From an uncultured Lachnospiraceae bacterium (GTDB taxonomy: Bacteria; Bacillota; Clostridia; Lachnospirales; Lachnospiraceae), in the NCBI GenBank assembly GCA_946631295.1, contig CAMOZY010000012.1:1-49614 (forward strand): a stretch of 49,614 nt of DNA, written 5' to 3'. Below, piece by piece: positions 16,965-25,349 of the stretch (its first letter is position 1; the number at the start of each line of letters is the position of its first letter). The notes under the pieces were generated by a model that did not search any database, was not told the origin of the DNA, and saw only the letters and a program-made list of their open reading frames with translations. Both the position numbers and the translations under genes were made by a program.

Positions 16965-17853
16965 AACCTTTCTGTACACATTATGGCAGGGCATCCGCAA
17001 TATGTTCAAAAACGGATGGTATTCCCTTGCATCTGTCGCAACTATCAGCGCATGTCTTTTCCTTCTGAGCATGTTCTATTCGATAGTCGCAAATATGCAG
17101 CATATTCTCTATACGGTTGAGGAAGGTGTTTCGGTAACTGTTTTCTTTAATGAGGACGTTACGGATGCACAGGTTGATGCCTTCGGTCAGGAACTTCTGA
17201 GAAGACCTGAGGTAAGAGACGTCGACTATAATTCCGATGATGAGATATGGGCGTCGTTTGGTCCCACGTATTTCGGAGAAGATTACCAGCAGGGCTTCCC
17301 TGAGAATCCACTTAAGGGTGAGCACAACTATGAGGTATTCCTTACAAGCGTTTCTCTTCAGGATCAGCTTGTTTCATGGCTTGAGACAAGACCCGAAGTA
17401 AGGCTCGTAAGATATTCGGAATTCACCGCATCAACGCTGAGCGGATTTAACCTTATGCTCGTATATGTATCGGGTGCGATCATCCTGATACTGCTTGCTG
17501 TAAGCATATTCCTGATAAGTAATACGGTACGTGTCGGAATATCGGTGCGTTCCGAGGAGATAAGCATCATGAAATACATCGGTGCGACGGACTTTTTTGT
17601 AAGAGCTCCGTTCGTGCTCGAGGGTATCATCATAGGTCTTATCGGTGCACTCATACCTCTGTACCTGATCCATTATCTCTATGATTATGTCCTTACACTC
17701 ATTACCACCAGATTCCAGATGCTCAGCACCATGCTCAGCTTCCTGACTCTTCAGGAGGTCTTCAACGTGCTGATACCTGTATCGATCGGTATCGGAGTCG
17801 GAATGGGCCTGCTCGGAAGCTACATCACCGTTCGCAAGTACCTGAAGGTATGA
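16954..17853 (+). CDS. ftsX: Cell division protein FtsX
   Basis: 299-residue permease: one N-terminal membrane helix (about 22-45), a large extracellular loop (about 50-165) and three C-terminal helices, the standard FtsX layout. The loop contacts the hydrolase regulator. Cytosolic SVRSEEISIMKYIGATDFFVRAPFVLEG is the conserved coupling segment. The following gene is an M23/coiled-coil protein, the expected extracellular partner (PcsB/CwlO/EnvC role). Confidence 0.94.
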   Translation: MKIRTFLYTLWQGIRNMFKNGWYSLASVATISACLFLLSMFYSIVANMQHILYTVEEGVSVTVFFNEDVTDAQVDAFGQELLRRPEVRDVDYNSDDEIWASFGPTYFGEDYQQGFPENPLKGEHNYEVFLTSVSLQDQLVSWLETRPEVRLVRYSEFTASTLSGFNLMLVYVSGAIILILLAVSIFLISNTVRVGISVRSEEISIMKYIGATDFFVRAPFVLEGIIIGLIGALIPLYLIHYLYDYVLTLITTRFQMLSTMLSFLTLQEVFNVLIPVSIGIGVGMGLLGSYITVRKYLKV

Positions 17854-17858
17854 TTTAT

Positions 17859-17880
17859 TTTCCCGCTTCGCGGGAAAGGA
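17859..17880 (+). promoter_or_regulatory. Hairpin abutting the M23 hydrolase ribosome-binding site
   Basis: TTTCCCGC (17859-17866) pairs with GCGGGAAA (17870-17877) around TTC; GGA follows directly, so AAAGGA forms the Shine-Dalgarno at the hairpin's 3' foot. It lies 6 bases after the ftsX stop. Compare 2502 and 5140. Confidence 0.6.
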
Positions 17881-17891
17881 AAAATAAACCA

Positions 17892-19133
17892 TTGCGCATG
17901 AAGATCAATAAGAAAAAGATAAAGAGAATAATTGCCCTCGTATCGGTCGCGGCAGTGATCGTTACATCCGGTTGCATTCGTAATTATCGTTCGGTTCGTG
18001 CGATAACCTACACAAACTCACTCATTGAGGAAAAACAGCGTGAGATAGAGCAGGCGACAGCTGAAAGAGAAGCTCTTGCCGGGCGTGTCACGGATCTAAA
18101 TGCAAGCCGCGGAAGACTGGAAGCTCTTAAGTCCGATCTTAATTCCTATGTTACGGAGCTTGATGCGGAGCTTGTCGAGATGCAGAATAATATCTCTGAG
18201 CTGAACTCCCAGATCCTTGCCAAGGAATATGAGATCTCCCAGACGGAGGCTGAGCTCGAGCTTGCGGAAGAATATGAGGCCATGCAGCACGAAGCCATGA
18301 TCGTACGAATGAGGCTGATGTACGAAAAGGGCGATCAGAGCATGATAGATATGCTCCTTTCCTCAAGAAGCATCAGTGATCTTCTTAACAGTGCAAGTTA
18401 TATCGAAAGAGTCGTGCAGTATGACAGAAGTGTCTGGGAAGAATACAAGACCAATGTCGAATATATAGCTCTCTGCAAGGAGCAGCTTGATCTTCAGAAA
18501 CAGATACTCGATGAAGCCAAGGAAGCAGCGGAGGTTGAGGAAGCCAATCAGCAGCTTCTCATTGAAGAGAAGAATAGCGAGATAGACAGCTATCAGCTTC
18601 AGATAAACGCAACCGCAGCGGATATCGCAGCATATCAGGCACAGATCGAAGCGCGTGAAGCAGAGATTGAAGCGGCACTGAAAGCAATCGAGGATGAGAG
18701 AAGAAGGATCGCCAGTGCGAACCACTTAAGCTATGACGGCGGACAGTTCCTTTTCCCTCTTGCATCATATAAGTATGTTTCCTCTGATTTCGGATACAGG
18801 AATGCTCCTACTGCAGGAGCAAGCACATACCACAGAGGAATAGACTTTGCAGCCAATTACGGAACGGATATCTATGCCGCATACGATGGTGAGGTTGCTG
18901 CAGCAGCCTATTCCGGAGCAATGGGCAATTATGTAATGATCGATCACGGCGGCGGGCTTTATACCATTTACGAGCACTGCTCATCGCTCTGTGTATCAAA
19001 GGGCGACTATGTTGTTATGGGCCAGACCATCGCACATGTAGGATCCACGGGTATTTCAACAGGTAACCATCTCCATTTCGGTGTAAGACTTAACGGTGAA
19101 TATACTTCTCCATGGCCTTATCTCGGAAAATAA
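17892..19133 (+). CDS. M23 peptidoglycan hydrolase with coiled coil (FtsEX partner)
   Basis: 413 residues from TTG 17892, chosen because AAAGGA lies 11 bases upstream and it gives a clean signal peptide (KINKKKIKRIIALVSVAAVIVTSG). ATG 17898 is the alternative; an ATG at 17850 within the ftsX end would put the hairpin in the coding sequence. After the signal comes a long coiled coil (about 40-270) and a C-terminal LytM/M23 domain with zinc ligands H314, D318 and the HLHF pair (H393, H395). Known partners of FtsEX have this architecture (PcsB, CwlO, EnvC). The YEHCSS replaces the common Y.HL segment but the metal site is intact. Confidence 0.9.
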   Translation: MRMKINKKKIKRIIALVSVAAVIVTSGCIRNYRSVRAITYTNSLIEEKQREIEQATAEREALAGRVTDLNASRGRLEALKSDLNSYVTELDAELVEMQNNISELNSQILAKEYEISQTEAELELAEEYEAMQHEAMIVRMRLMYEKGDQSMIDMLLSSRSISDLLNSASYIERVVQYDRSVWEEYKTNVEYIALCKEQLDLQKQILDEAKEAAEVEEANQQLLIEEKNSEIDSYQLQINATAADIAAYQAQIEAREAEIEAALKAIEDERRRIASANHLSYDGGQFLFPLASYKYVSSDFGYRNAPTAGASTYHRGIDFAANYGTDIYAAYDGEVAAAAYSGAMGNYVMIDHGGGLYTIYEHCSSLCVSKGDYVVMGQTIAHVGSTGISTGNHLHFGVRLNGEYTSPWPYLGK

Positions 19134-19148
19134 TGACTGAGTACTATT

Positions 19149-20414
19149 ATGAATGAACAGGATATCTTAAAAGAAAAAGAGCAGTCTTCCGCAGGGGGGG
19201 CTGCTCTAGTAAATGAAGGAAGACCGAAGCGAAAGAGAAAGCATCTTTTTGCAAAGGGCTTTGTGTTCGGAATGCTGGTAATGCTGTTTTTGTGCGCAGG
19301 GATCATCCTGATCCTCATGCTGAGCAGGGTTGTATATATTTCCGGACGCGGCGGACTTGCGGACAATGAGCTCATTGCAAAAGCAGACTCGATAGCCTTC
19401 TACCTTCAGAACTATTCGCTCTATGATTATGATCCCGATGCTCTCAGAGAGGGTATGCTGGACGGACTGATGCAGGGAACCGGTGATAAGTATGCTGAAT
19501 ACTATAATGCCGAGGAACTCGCAGCACTTTTTGACGATTACGAGGGAAACTTCTGCGGAATAGGAATGCTCATCAAGTCCACCGAGGACGGAGATGTGTA
19601 TGTGAGCGGTACCTATGAGGACAGCCCTGCCGAAAAAGCGGGATTCCTTGCCGGAGATATCATCAAGGCTGTTGACGGGGAAAGTGTTGAAGGACTCGAC
19701 AGATATGATGTGGCAGAAAGGGTCCGCGGAGAACTGGGAACCACAGTCAGCATCACGGTCTACAGGGAATCAACGGATGAGACTCTTACTTTATCCGCAA
19801 CAAGACAGACTCTTAAGAAGATCGAAGTAGAGTATCGTATGGTATCTGATACGGTCGGATATATATGGATCAAGGATTTCGATGAAGTTGTTATAGATCA
19901 GTTTGCCGATGCACTTGCAGATCTTAAATCACAGGGCATGCAGGATATGATCATCGACCTGAGAACCAACACCGGCGGACTTCTTAAGGCAACACTTGAG
20001 ATCACCAGGATGATCATGTGCAAGGGAACGATAGTCTCAACAAGGGATGCGCACGGAGATTCGGAAGTTTATACCTGTGACGGCAACAGGGAGTTCAAGG
20101 GAAGGATAGTGGTCCTGACTGACGGATATACCGCAAGTGCATCGGAGATAATGACAGGTGCTCTGAAGGATAACGGAATGGCCATTACTCTTGGAACCAC
20201 CACCTTCGGAAAGGGCATCGTTCAGGATTTCTTCTATCTGAGTGATGCATCCGGTATCAAGTTCACTGTTGAAGAGTATCTGACACCGAACGGCACCGCG
20301 ATCAACGGAGTGGGTATCGCACCTGATATAGAGCTGGAATTTGATTATGACAGATACATGGAAGACGGTACCGATAACCAGCTTGAAGCCGCAATAGAAT
20401 ATCTTGAGAAGTAA
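19149..20414 (+). CDS. S41 family carboxy-terminal processing protease (CtpA-like)
   Basis: 421 residues: cytosolic basic tail, one membrane anchor (about 37-58), a PDZ domain (about 140-215, GIGMLIKSTEDGDVYVSGTYEDSPAEKAGFLAGDIIKAVDG) and an S41 domain with the Ser-Lys dyad S330 (TASASE) and K355 (FGKGIVQ), 25 apart as usual. It acts on exported proteins. It follows the M23 gene by 15 bases with only a weak ribosome site. Context suggests it may process the wall hydrolase, as Ctp proteases do elsewhere; that is inference. Confidence 0.92.
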   Translation: MNEQDILKEKEQSSAGGAALVNEGRPKRKRKHLFAKGFVFGMLVMLFLCAGIILILMLSRVVYISGRGGLADNELIAKADSIAFYLQNYSLYDYDPDALREGMLDGLMQGTGDKYAEYYNAEELAALFDDYEGNFCGIGMLIKSTEDGDVYVSGTYEDSPAEKAGFLAGDIIKAVDGESVEGLDRYDVAERVRGELGTTVSITVYRESTDETLTLSATRQTLKKIEVEYRMVSDTVGYIWIKDFDEVVIDQFADALADLKSQGMQDMIIDLRTNTGGLLKATLEITRMIMCKGTIVSTRDAHGDSEVYTCDGNREFKGRIVVLTDGYTASASEIMTGALKDNGMAITLGTTTFGKGIVQDFFYLSDASGIKFTVEEYLTPNGTAINGVGIAPDIELEFDYDRYMEDGTDNQLEAAIEYLEK

Positions 20415-20426
20415 AAATGTAAAGCT

Positions 20427-20453
20427 AAGGCCTCCCTTGCCGGGAGGCCTTTT
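20427..20453 (+). terminator. Rho-independent terminator after the S41 protease
   Basis: AAGGCCTCCC/GGGAGGCCTT stem around TTGCC with a short T-run; it ends the pucR-ftsEX operon. The minus-strand read is also T-rich, so it may serve capA weakly. Confidence 0.85.
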
Positions 20454-20515
20454 AATGTGCTTAAGTTAATGCGAATGTATTTAAGTTATTGTTTATTTAA
20501 GAGCTGCCTATGTAT

Positions 20516-22051
20516 CTAAGGTGTCACATTTTCTCCGGAAGATGCATCAGAAGAGGTCTGTGCCGGTCCGAGGATGTCTTCTTTTGTCAGAGAGAAACCT
20601 CCGAAGAGATTATTGTTCCACTGGTTCAGTGTTTCGAGGTTCATCGCACCGCCACCGCGGTAGTTGCTTGCGTGCTTTGCCGCCATATCTGCCGTAAAAT
20701 CCTCAAGGGGATAAACACCCTGTATTATGAGCGGTCCGTAGGTCTGATACTCAACAAGAGGAAGAGCACCGCTTGTTTCAAGGTCAACATGTGCTCCGTC
20801 CTTATCGACATGCACCGTTACCCATGCCATTCCCTCGAAGCTTGTGTAGTTAGGAACCTGGCAGTGAATGTAGTTACCCAGTGAGTAGTAGCAGAGTCCC
20901 GAATTGCCTGACGGAGTCGTGATATATTCGACAGGCTCAACAATGTGGGGATGAGCGCCTATTATAACGTCCGCTCCGGCATCGATCATCTGACGTGCAA
21001 AATCCTTCTGATATGCACAGGGCTCGAATGAATATTCATACCCCCAGTGAGGACATACGATCACGATATCCGAAACCTGTCTTGCCAGCCTGATATCGTC
21101 AAGCACCTCGGGGTTGATGGTGTCGAAATCAATCGTTCTGCTTGAAGGATCGTAATAGCAGAGCCTGTTGAGATATCCGTCCAGTCCGTTTGCCCAAGTT
21201 GCCCAGTTGTGTGAATAGGTGTAATTAAGAATGGAGATCTTTACCCCGTTCACTTCCCTGACAACGAAGGCTGAGGTGTTGTAAAGATCGATCGGATCCA
21301 GTTCAAGATCATCGAACCTGGGACGGTCGTTGGGGCTGACGCCATACTTTTCGAGCCAGTAGGCTCCGGGACGTCCCTGCCTTGAATCCTCGGTAAGGTC
21401 GCTGTGGGTTCCGACGACGCTTATCTCCGGATAATTGTCCCTGAAATAATCGTGAAAATATATAAGTCCGGTAAGTCCCTGATCGTATGTGTGGTTGGTC
21501 GCTGTAAGGACCACGTCAAATCCTGCCTTTACAATTGCATCAGCTACTTCGGTAGGGGAGTTGAATGCCGGATAGCCGCTGAAGCCCCTGTCGTTGCCTC
21601 CTATGGGAGACTCCTGATTGATGATTGCAATATCGGCCGCGTCTATGAATTCGAGTATATCCTTGAAAAGAAAGTCATAATTGCGGGTTCCGTCCGCCTG
21701 CTGCCCCTGGTTGACAAGTCCCATGTGGAGAAGGTCATCACCGACCATCATTATGTGGATATCAAACTCTTCAAAGGGCTCTTCTTCGGGTTCGGGCTCA
21801 GGTTCGGGTATCACGATTTCCTGACCAGCCATCGGATTTGTTTCTTCAGGCTGCCCTTCCGGCACTTCACTGACTTCGGTTCCTGCCGGATCTGCTTCCG
21901 CTATCGGTCTTTCGTCTGAAAAAACAGGACGGATCAGGAATACGTATCCGAGGACAAGCAAAAGAGCCAGACATGCCAGAAAGCCGCTTACAAGGAGTAA
22001 TCTTTTACGTCTTTTCCTCTTCAGATATTCTTTCATCCCGGAAGATGTCAT
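20516..22051 (-). CDS. CapA family protein (PGA-synthesis-like metallophosphatase fold)
   Basis: 511 residues: basic N-terminus, membrane anchor (about 17-37), a Pro/Glu linker (EPEPEPEEEP) and a CapA domain starting FDIHIMMVGDDLLH. Conserved pieces are NQESPIGG, AGFDVVLTATNHTYDQG, VCPHWGYEY and DVIIGAHPHIVEP. CapA proteins occur in poly-gamma-glutamate capsule systems, but capB/capC are absent here, so a capsule role is not shown. AGGAGG-type site precedes ATG 22051. Divergent from the NlpC/P60 gene. Confidence 0.9.
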   Translation of the reverse strand: MTSSGMKEYLKRKRRKRLLLVSGFLACLALLLVLGYVFLIRPVFSDERPIAEADPAGTEVSEVPEGQPEETNPMAGQEIVIPEPEPEPEEEPFEEFDIHIMMVGDDLLHMGLVNQGQQADGTRNYDFLFKDILEFIDAADIAIINQESPIGGNDRGFSGYPAFNSPTEVADAIVKAGFDVVLTATNHTYDQGLTGLIYFHDYFRDNYPEISVVGTHSDLTEDSRQGRPGAYWLEKYGVSPNDRPRFDDLELDPIDLYNTSAFVVREVNGVKISILNYTYSHNWATWANGLDGYLNRLCYYDPSSRTIDFDTINPEVLDDIRLARQVSDIVIVCPHWGYEYSFEPCAYQKDFARQMIDAGADVIIGAHPHIVEPVEYITTPSGNSGLCYYSLGNYIHCQVPNYTSFEGMAWVTVHVDKDGAHVDLETSGALPLVEYQTYGPLIIQGVYPLEDFTADMAAKHASNYRGGGAMNLETLNQWNNNLFGGFSLTKEDILGPAQTSSDASSGENVTP

Positions 22052-22090
22052 CTTTTTCCTCCAAAATAAAGTAGATCAAATAACCCAAAA

Positions 22091-22119
22091 AATATAACAT
22101 TTACAAGGGTTAAACGCAA
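22091..22119 (-). promoter_or_regulatory. Probable sigma-A promoter of capA
   Basis: On the minus strand TTGCGT (22114-22119), 17 bases and TATATT (22091-22096). Confidence 0.5.
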
Positions 22120-22122
22120 CTT

Positions 22123-22191
22123 TGTTAAGTATTTTCGGGGAGTTGTTAAGGGATATTTCGAAAATGTTACAAAATTGTTGCAAAATGTAAA
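22123..22191. promoter_or_regulatory. Phased array of TGTTAA-like half-sites (WalR/PhoP-type operator)
   Basis: Half-sites TGTTAA (22123), TGTTAA (22144), TGTTAC (22165), TGTTGC (22176) and TGTAAA (22186) are spaced 21, 21, 11 and 10 bases, i.e. on one face of the helix. TGTTAC-N5-TGTTGC matches the WalR consensus TGTWAH-N5-TGTWAH in all but one base. The reverse complement TTAACA is the PhoP-type repeat. The array fills the space between the capA and nlpC promoters. Confidence 0.55.
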
Positions 22192-22205
22192 AAATCCGAT
22201 ATAAT
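22178..22205 (+). promoter_or_regulatory. Sigma-A promoter of the NlpC/P60 gene
   Basis: TTGCAA (22178-22183), 16 bases, TATAAT (22200-22205). The -35 lies inside the half-site array, so binding there would block or contact RNA polymerase. Confidence 0.65.
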
Positions 22206-22237
22206 AAGTTTTGCACCCATAAAACACAACGGAAACC

Positions 22238-23533
22238 ATGAATTTAAAAAGACATCTGATAAATGCATCGGTTCTTCTGGCAGGCACAGCGATGGCTGTG
22301 CTTATTCCCGTTTCTGTAAATGCAGCGGGTCTGGTTTCCGGCGGAGCATCGAGAGAGCTTAATTCTTCTGCTTCAACACTTTCCGAGACCGTAAGGATTT
22401 CTTCTGCATCAAGGACTGTAACCGCACAGATCACGGATCCCGCTGAAGTAATAGAGGAAGAGTATCTTAATCTTTCGATTGCACTTTTCGAGACAAGTCC
22501 CAAGTATTGTAATGTAAGATCAGGACCCGGTACCGAGTACAACATCGTCGGACGTATGTATGACGGAAGCGTCGGGTCAATCCTGGACGAAGAAGATGAG
22601 TCCATAGAGGGCGATGCGGATCCTGATGATGATAACGACCAGTGGATACATCTTCGCAGCGGTTCAATCGAAGGATATGTCCTTTCGGATTTTGTAGTAT
22701 CCGGAGTTGAAGCTTACAACAGACTTGAGGATTATACTGAATATTATGCAGAGGTCCTTGTAAGCCAGCTTAATGTAAGAAAGGAAGCTTCCATCGATTC
22801 TGCATGTCTTACATATGTTACAAGAGGTGAGAGATATCAGGTAATAATGGAAAACGGCGTCGATCCCAGAGTTTATCTTGCCGCCAGAGAGAGCGAAGCG
22901 GATCTTGACGAAGAAGATGACGGTTATACCTGGATCAAGATCGAATATGCGGAAGGAAAGGTCGGATATGTATCGGCCGATTACATAACCATTACCGAGG
23001 AGTACAAGACAGCCAAGTCCCTTGAAGAGATCCAGGCAGAGGAAGCTGCTGAGAGAGAGAGAAATCTTCGTGCCACGACTTCAACTCCTAACGGAACAAC
23101 GGCAATGACGACCACTCCTCCCGAGATCCTTCAGATAGTTACCAATCTCAGCACCGATTATTCTTCAACATCGGAACTCAGAATGGCTATCGTCAATTAT
23201 GCCCTTCAGTTTGTAGGCAATCCTTACATCCTTGGCGGACAGACTCTTGCAGGAACAGACTGCTCCGGATTTACCTGTTATGTATTCAGGGATTTCGGAT
23301 ACAGTATCGCAAGAACTCCTTCCGGACAGTATTCATATGCAGGACGTGCGGTTTCACTTACCGAGGCTCAGCCCGGTGACATTATCTGCTATGGTTACGG
23401 CGGATGCTCACATGTTGCACTTTACATCGGTAACGGCCAGATCGTTCATGAATCCAATCCCAGAAGAGGACTTGAGGTTAACTCGGTAGGCTTTATGAAC
23501 AACATCATCGGTGTCAGGAACGTAATAGACTGA
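22238..23533 (+). CDS. Secreted NlpC/P60 endopeptidase with bacterial SH3 domains
   Basis: 431 residues: signal peptide (1 to about 30, cleavage after VNA), two SH3b domains (about 90-155 and 170-250, each with a [15 protein letters not shown] start), a Glu/Thr linker and a C-terminal NlpC/P60 domain with catalytic C342 (TDCSGF) and H392 (CSHVALYIG). It would cut peptide stems in peptidoglycan outside the cell. An aspartate/glutamate-rich insert ([19 protein letters not shown]) splits the first SH3 domain. No obvious ribosome site is seen before ATG 22238 (GGAAACC only). Autonomous gene with its own terminator. Confidence 0.9.
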   Translation: MNLKRHLINASVLLAGTAMAVLIPVSVNAAGLVSGGASRELNSSASTLSETVRISSASRTVTAQITDPAEVIEEEYLNLSIALFETSPKYCNVRSGPGTEYNIVGRMYDGSVGSILDEEDESIEGDADPDDDNDQWIHLRSGSIEGYVLSDFVVSGVEAYNRLEDYTEYYAEVLVSQLNVRKEASIDSACLTYVTRGERYQVIMENGVDPRVYLAARESEADLDEEDDGYTWIKIEYAEGKVGYVSADYITITEEYKTAKSLEEIQAEEAAERERNLRATTSTPNGTTAMTTTPPEILQIVTNLSTDYSSTSELRMAIVNYALQFVGNPYILGGQTLAGTDCSGFTCYVFRDFGYSIARTPSGQYSYAGRAVSLTEAQPGDIICYGYGGCSHVALYIGNGQIVHESNPRRGLEVNSVGFMNNIIGVRNVID

Positions 23534-23556
23534 TAACAGACATTTATGTTATATTA

Positions 23557-23587
23557 ATCCCGTCCTTCAAAAGAGGACGGGATTTTA
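23557..23587 (+). terminator. Rho-independent terminator after the NlpC/P60 gene
   Basis: ATCCCGTCCT (23557-23566) and AGGACGGGAT (23574-23583) pair perfectly, followed by TTT. Confidence 0.85.
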
Positions 23588-23604
23588 GTTTTAGGAGGAA
23601 GATC

Positions 23605-24261
23605 ATGGATATCGAGAAAATACTGTCAGCCTGCGATCATACACTTTTACACCAGGATGCCACACCGGATGACATCAGGGCTCTTTGTGATGACGCGATA
23701 AAGTACAAAACAGCATCCGTATGCATACCTCCCTGCTATGTCAAGGAAGCCAGGCAGTATGTGGGCGATAAGATGAAGATCTGTACCGTGATCGGATTCC
23801 CTAACGGAAATATGACAACCACCGTCAAGGTGCTTGAGACTTTTGATGCCATAGATAAAGGGGCCGATGAGATTGATATGGTCATCAACATCGGAAAACT
23901 TAAGGCAGGAGACTATGACTACGTGAAGCAGGAGATATCCCTGATAAAGCAGGCGTGCGGTGACAGAGTTCTTAAGGTCATAATAGAAACATGCATGCTG
24001 TCTGATGAGGAAAAGATAAAGATGTGCGAGATCGTAACCGGGACAGGTGCGGACTTTATCAAGACCTCTACCGGTTTTGCAGGCGGTGGAGCAACATTTG
24101 ATGATGTGAAGCTCTTTGCACAGCATGTCGGAGCAGGCGTTAAGATCAAGGCAGCAGGCGGGATCTCCACACTTGAGGATGCAGAGAAATTCATGGAACT
24201 TGGTGCATCCAGACTCGGAACCAGCAGGATCGTCAAGATCGTTAAGAGCATGGAACAATAG
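23605..24261 (+). CDS. deoC: Deoxyribose-phosphate aldolase
   Basis: Splits 2-deoxyribose-5-phosphate into glyceraldehyde-3-phosphate and acetaldehyde (nucleoside salvage). The 218-residue TIM barrel has the Schiff-base lysine K153 in FIKTSTGF, D91 in [10 protein letters not shown] and K182 in VKIKAAGG. Length is typical. TTAGGAGG lies upstream. No deoD, pdp or deoB is adjacent, so here it is a stand-alone salvage gene. Confidence 0.95.
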   Translation: MDIEKILSACDHTLLHQDATPDDIRALCDDAIKYKTASVCIPPCYVKEARQYVGDKMKICTVIGFPNGNMTTTVKVLETFDAIDKGADEIDMVINIGKLKAGDYDYVKQEISLIKQACGDRVLKVIIETCMLSDEEKIKMCEIVTGTGADFIKTSTGFAGGGATFDDVKLFAQHVGAGVKIKAAGGISTLEDAEKFMELGASRLGTSRIVKIVKSMEQ

Positions 24262-24268
24262 AAAAAAT

Positions 24269-24300
24269 AAAGGTCATCCATTTTTGCGGATGACCTTTTA
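24269..24300. terminator. Bidirectional terminator between deoC and pdxY
   Basis: AAAGGTCATCC (24269-24279) pairs with GGATGACCTTT (24288-24298). T-rich runs follow on both strands (TTTA on plus, TTTATTTTTT on minus), so it can end both converging genes. Confidence 0.82.
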
Positions 24301-24349
24301 ATTTGAGATCAGATCAAAGGTGAACGCAGGAACCGTCCTCCTGTTCGCA

Positions 24350-25189
24350 TCATATTTTGCCAAGGAGCTTCAGATAGTAAGGAAGCTCAAGCTCAAAATT
24401 GACTGCGTAGTTAACCTTATCTGGATCGTTGTATGTGTTGCGGATGCATGCGGCTGTGTAATCAGCGGCGATTACGAGTGCATCATAAATGCTCTTGCCG
24501 TTTACCAGGGCACCGGTGAACGCACTTGCATAGACATCTCCGGTTCCATGTGATTTGTAGGGCACCTTTTCCGTGCCGTAACTGATGAATTCATTTTTGG
24601 CGGAATCGAAGCCTATGAAACCAAAGGTGCCGTCAGACAGAGTTACTCCTGTGATGACGGGGAAGCGGACCCCTTTTTCGGCAAGCTTTTTAAGGAGTTC
24701 TTTTGTTATGTTTTCCGAAGCATCCTCACCCGGATAGTCTTCTCCGAGCATGAATACGGCTTCGGAGATGTTTGGAAGAGCAATGTCTGATTCTGCACAC
24801 AGACTTGTCATTTCTTTTGCGAATGCGCTGTCAAAGCCCACATAGAGATTGCCGTTGTCGGCCATTGCGGGGTCTACGATTTTTACGGTGCCTTCGCCGG
24901 CAAATGACTTGAAGTAGCTTTTTACGATCTCTATCTGTCTGAGACTTCCGAGATATCCGGTATAGATGGCATCGAATTTAAAGCCTTCCTTTACCCAGTG
25001 ATCCCTGATGGGTTCCATGTCATCTGTAAGGTCACGGAATGTAAAGCCGCTGAACTGGGTGTGGGTGGAAAGCACGGCAGTAGGAACGATCGAGGTCTCG
25101 ATGCCTGCTGCGGATATTATGGGAAGCGCTACAGTAAGTGAGCACTTGCCTATGCATGAGATGTCCTGGATTGATGCGACTCTTTTCAT
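24350..25189 (-). CDS. pdxY: Pyridoxal/pyridoxamine kinase
   Basis: Phosphorylates vitamin B6 vitamers for PLP salvage; 279-residue ribokinase-like fold. MKRVASIQDISCIGKCSLTVALPIISAAGIE and FDAIYTGYLGS are typical; the C-terminal anion-hole motif appears as SHGTGDVYASAFTGAL. AGGAGG precedes the start. It is divergent from a MocR-family gene, an arrangement known for PdxR-type regulators of B6 genes, so the neighbour may control it. Confidence 0.88.
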   Translation of the reverse strand: MKRVASIQDISCIGKCSLTVALPIISAAGIETSIVPTAVLSTHTQFSGFTFRDLTDDMEPIRDHWVKEGFKFDAIYTGYLGSLRQIEIVKSYFKSFAGEGTVKIVDPAMADNGNLYVGFDSAFAKEMTSLCAESDIALPNISEAVFMLGEDYPGEDASENITKELLKKLAEKGVRFPVITGVTLSDGTFGFIGFDSAKNEFISYGTEKVPYKSHGTGDVYASAFTGALVNGKSIYDALVIAADYTAACIRNTYNDPDKVNYAVNFELELPYYLKLLGKI

Positions 25190-25240
25190 ATATCCTCCTC
25201 AGGGCTTTGCTGCAGATTCTGTTAAGCCCGTATAAACATT

Positions 25241-25337
25241 TTATAAAATATATTTTTATGAGTTGTATTTGCTGTTTTCACAAAGTATAATCATTAACTG
25301 GCACTATTCATATTACCATTTTAAATATATTTTATAA
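25241..25337. repeat. 15-bp inverted repeat pair in the pdxY-mocR intergenic region
   Basis: TTATAAAATATATTT (25241-25255) and its exact reverse complement AAATATATTTTATAA (25323-25337) lie 67 bases apart. Between them is a smaller pair, AACTGG (25296-25301) and CCAGTT (25340-25345), also inverted. The region is AT-rich, which raises chance matches, but the position suits a divergent operator. Confidence 0.5.
25263..25291 (+). promoter_or_regulatory. Probable sigma-A promoter of the MocR-type gene
   Basis: TTGTAT (25263-25268), 17 bases, TATAAT (25286-25291). A second TATAAT is at 25333-25338, only 11 bases before ATG; its use would give a nearly leaderless mRNA. No Shine-Dalgarno is seen before ATG 25350. 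Confidence 0.45.
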
Positions 25338-25349
25338 TACCAGTTTACA

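Noticed and set aside
17850..17891. ATG overlapping the ftsX stop as start of the M23 hydrolase
   Set aside because: It would translate the hairpin, has poor ribosome-site spacing and spoils the signal peptide; TTG 17892 or ATG 17898 fits better.
20516..22051. CapA gene as evidence for a poly-gamma-glutamate capsule system
   Set aside because: No capB, capC or capD homologue is in the window; CapA-fold proteins are common outside capsule loci.
22196..22202. CCGATAT (sigma-28 -10 sequence) before the NlpC/P60 gene
   Set aside because: No TAAA-like -35 lies 14-17 bases upstream, and an overlapping sigma-A TATAAT with TTGCAA explains the site better.
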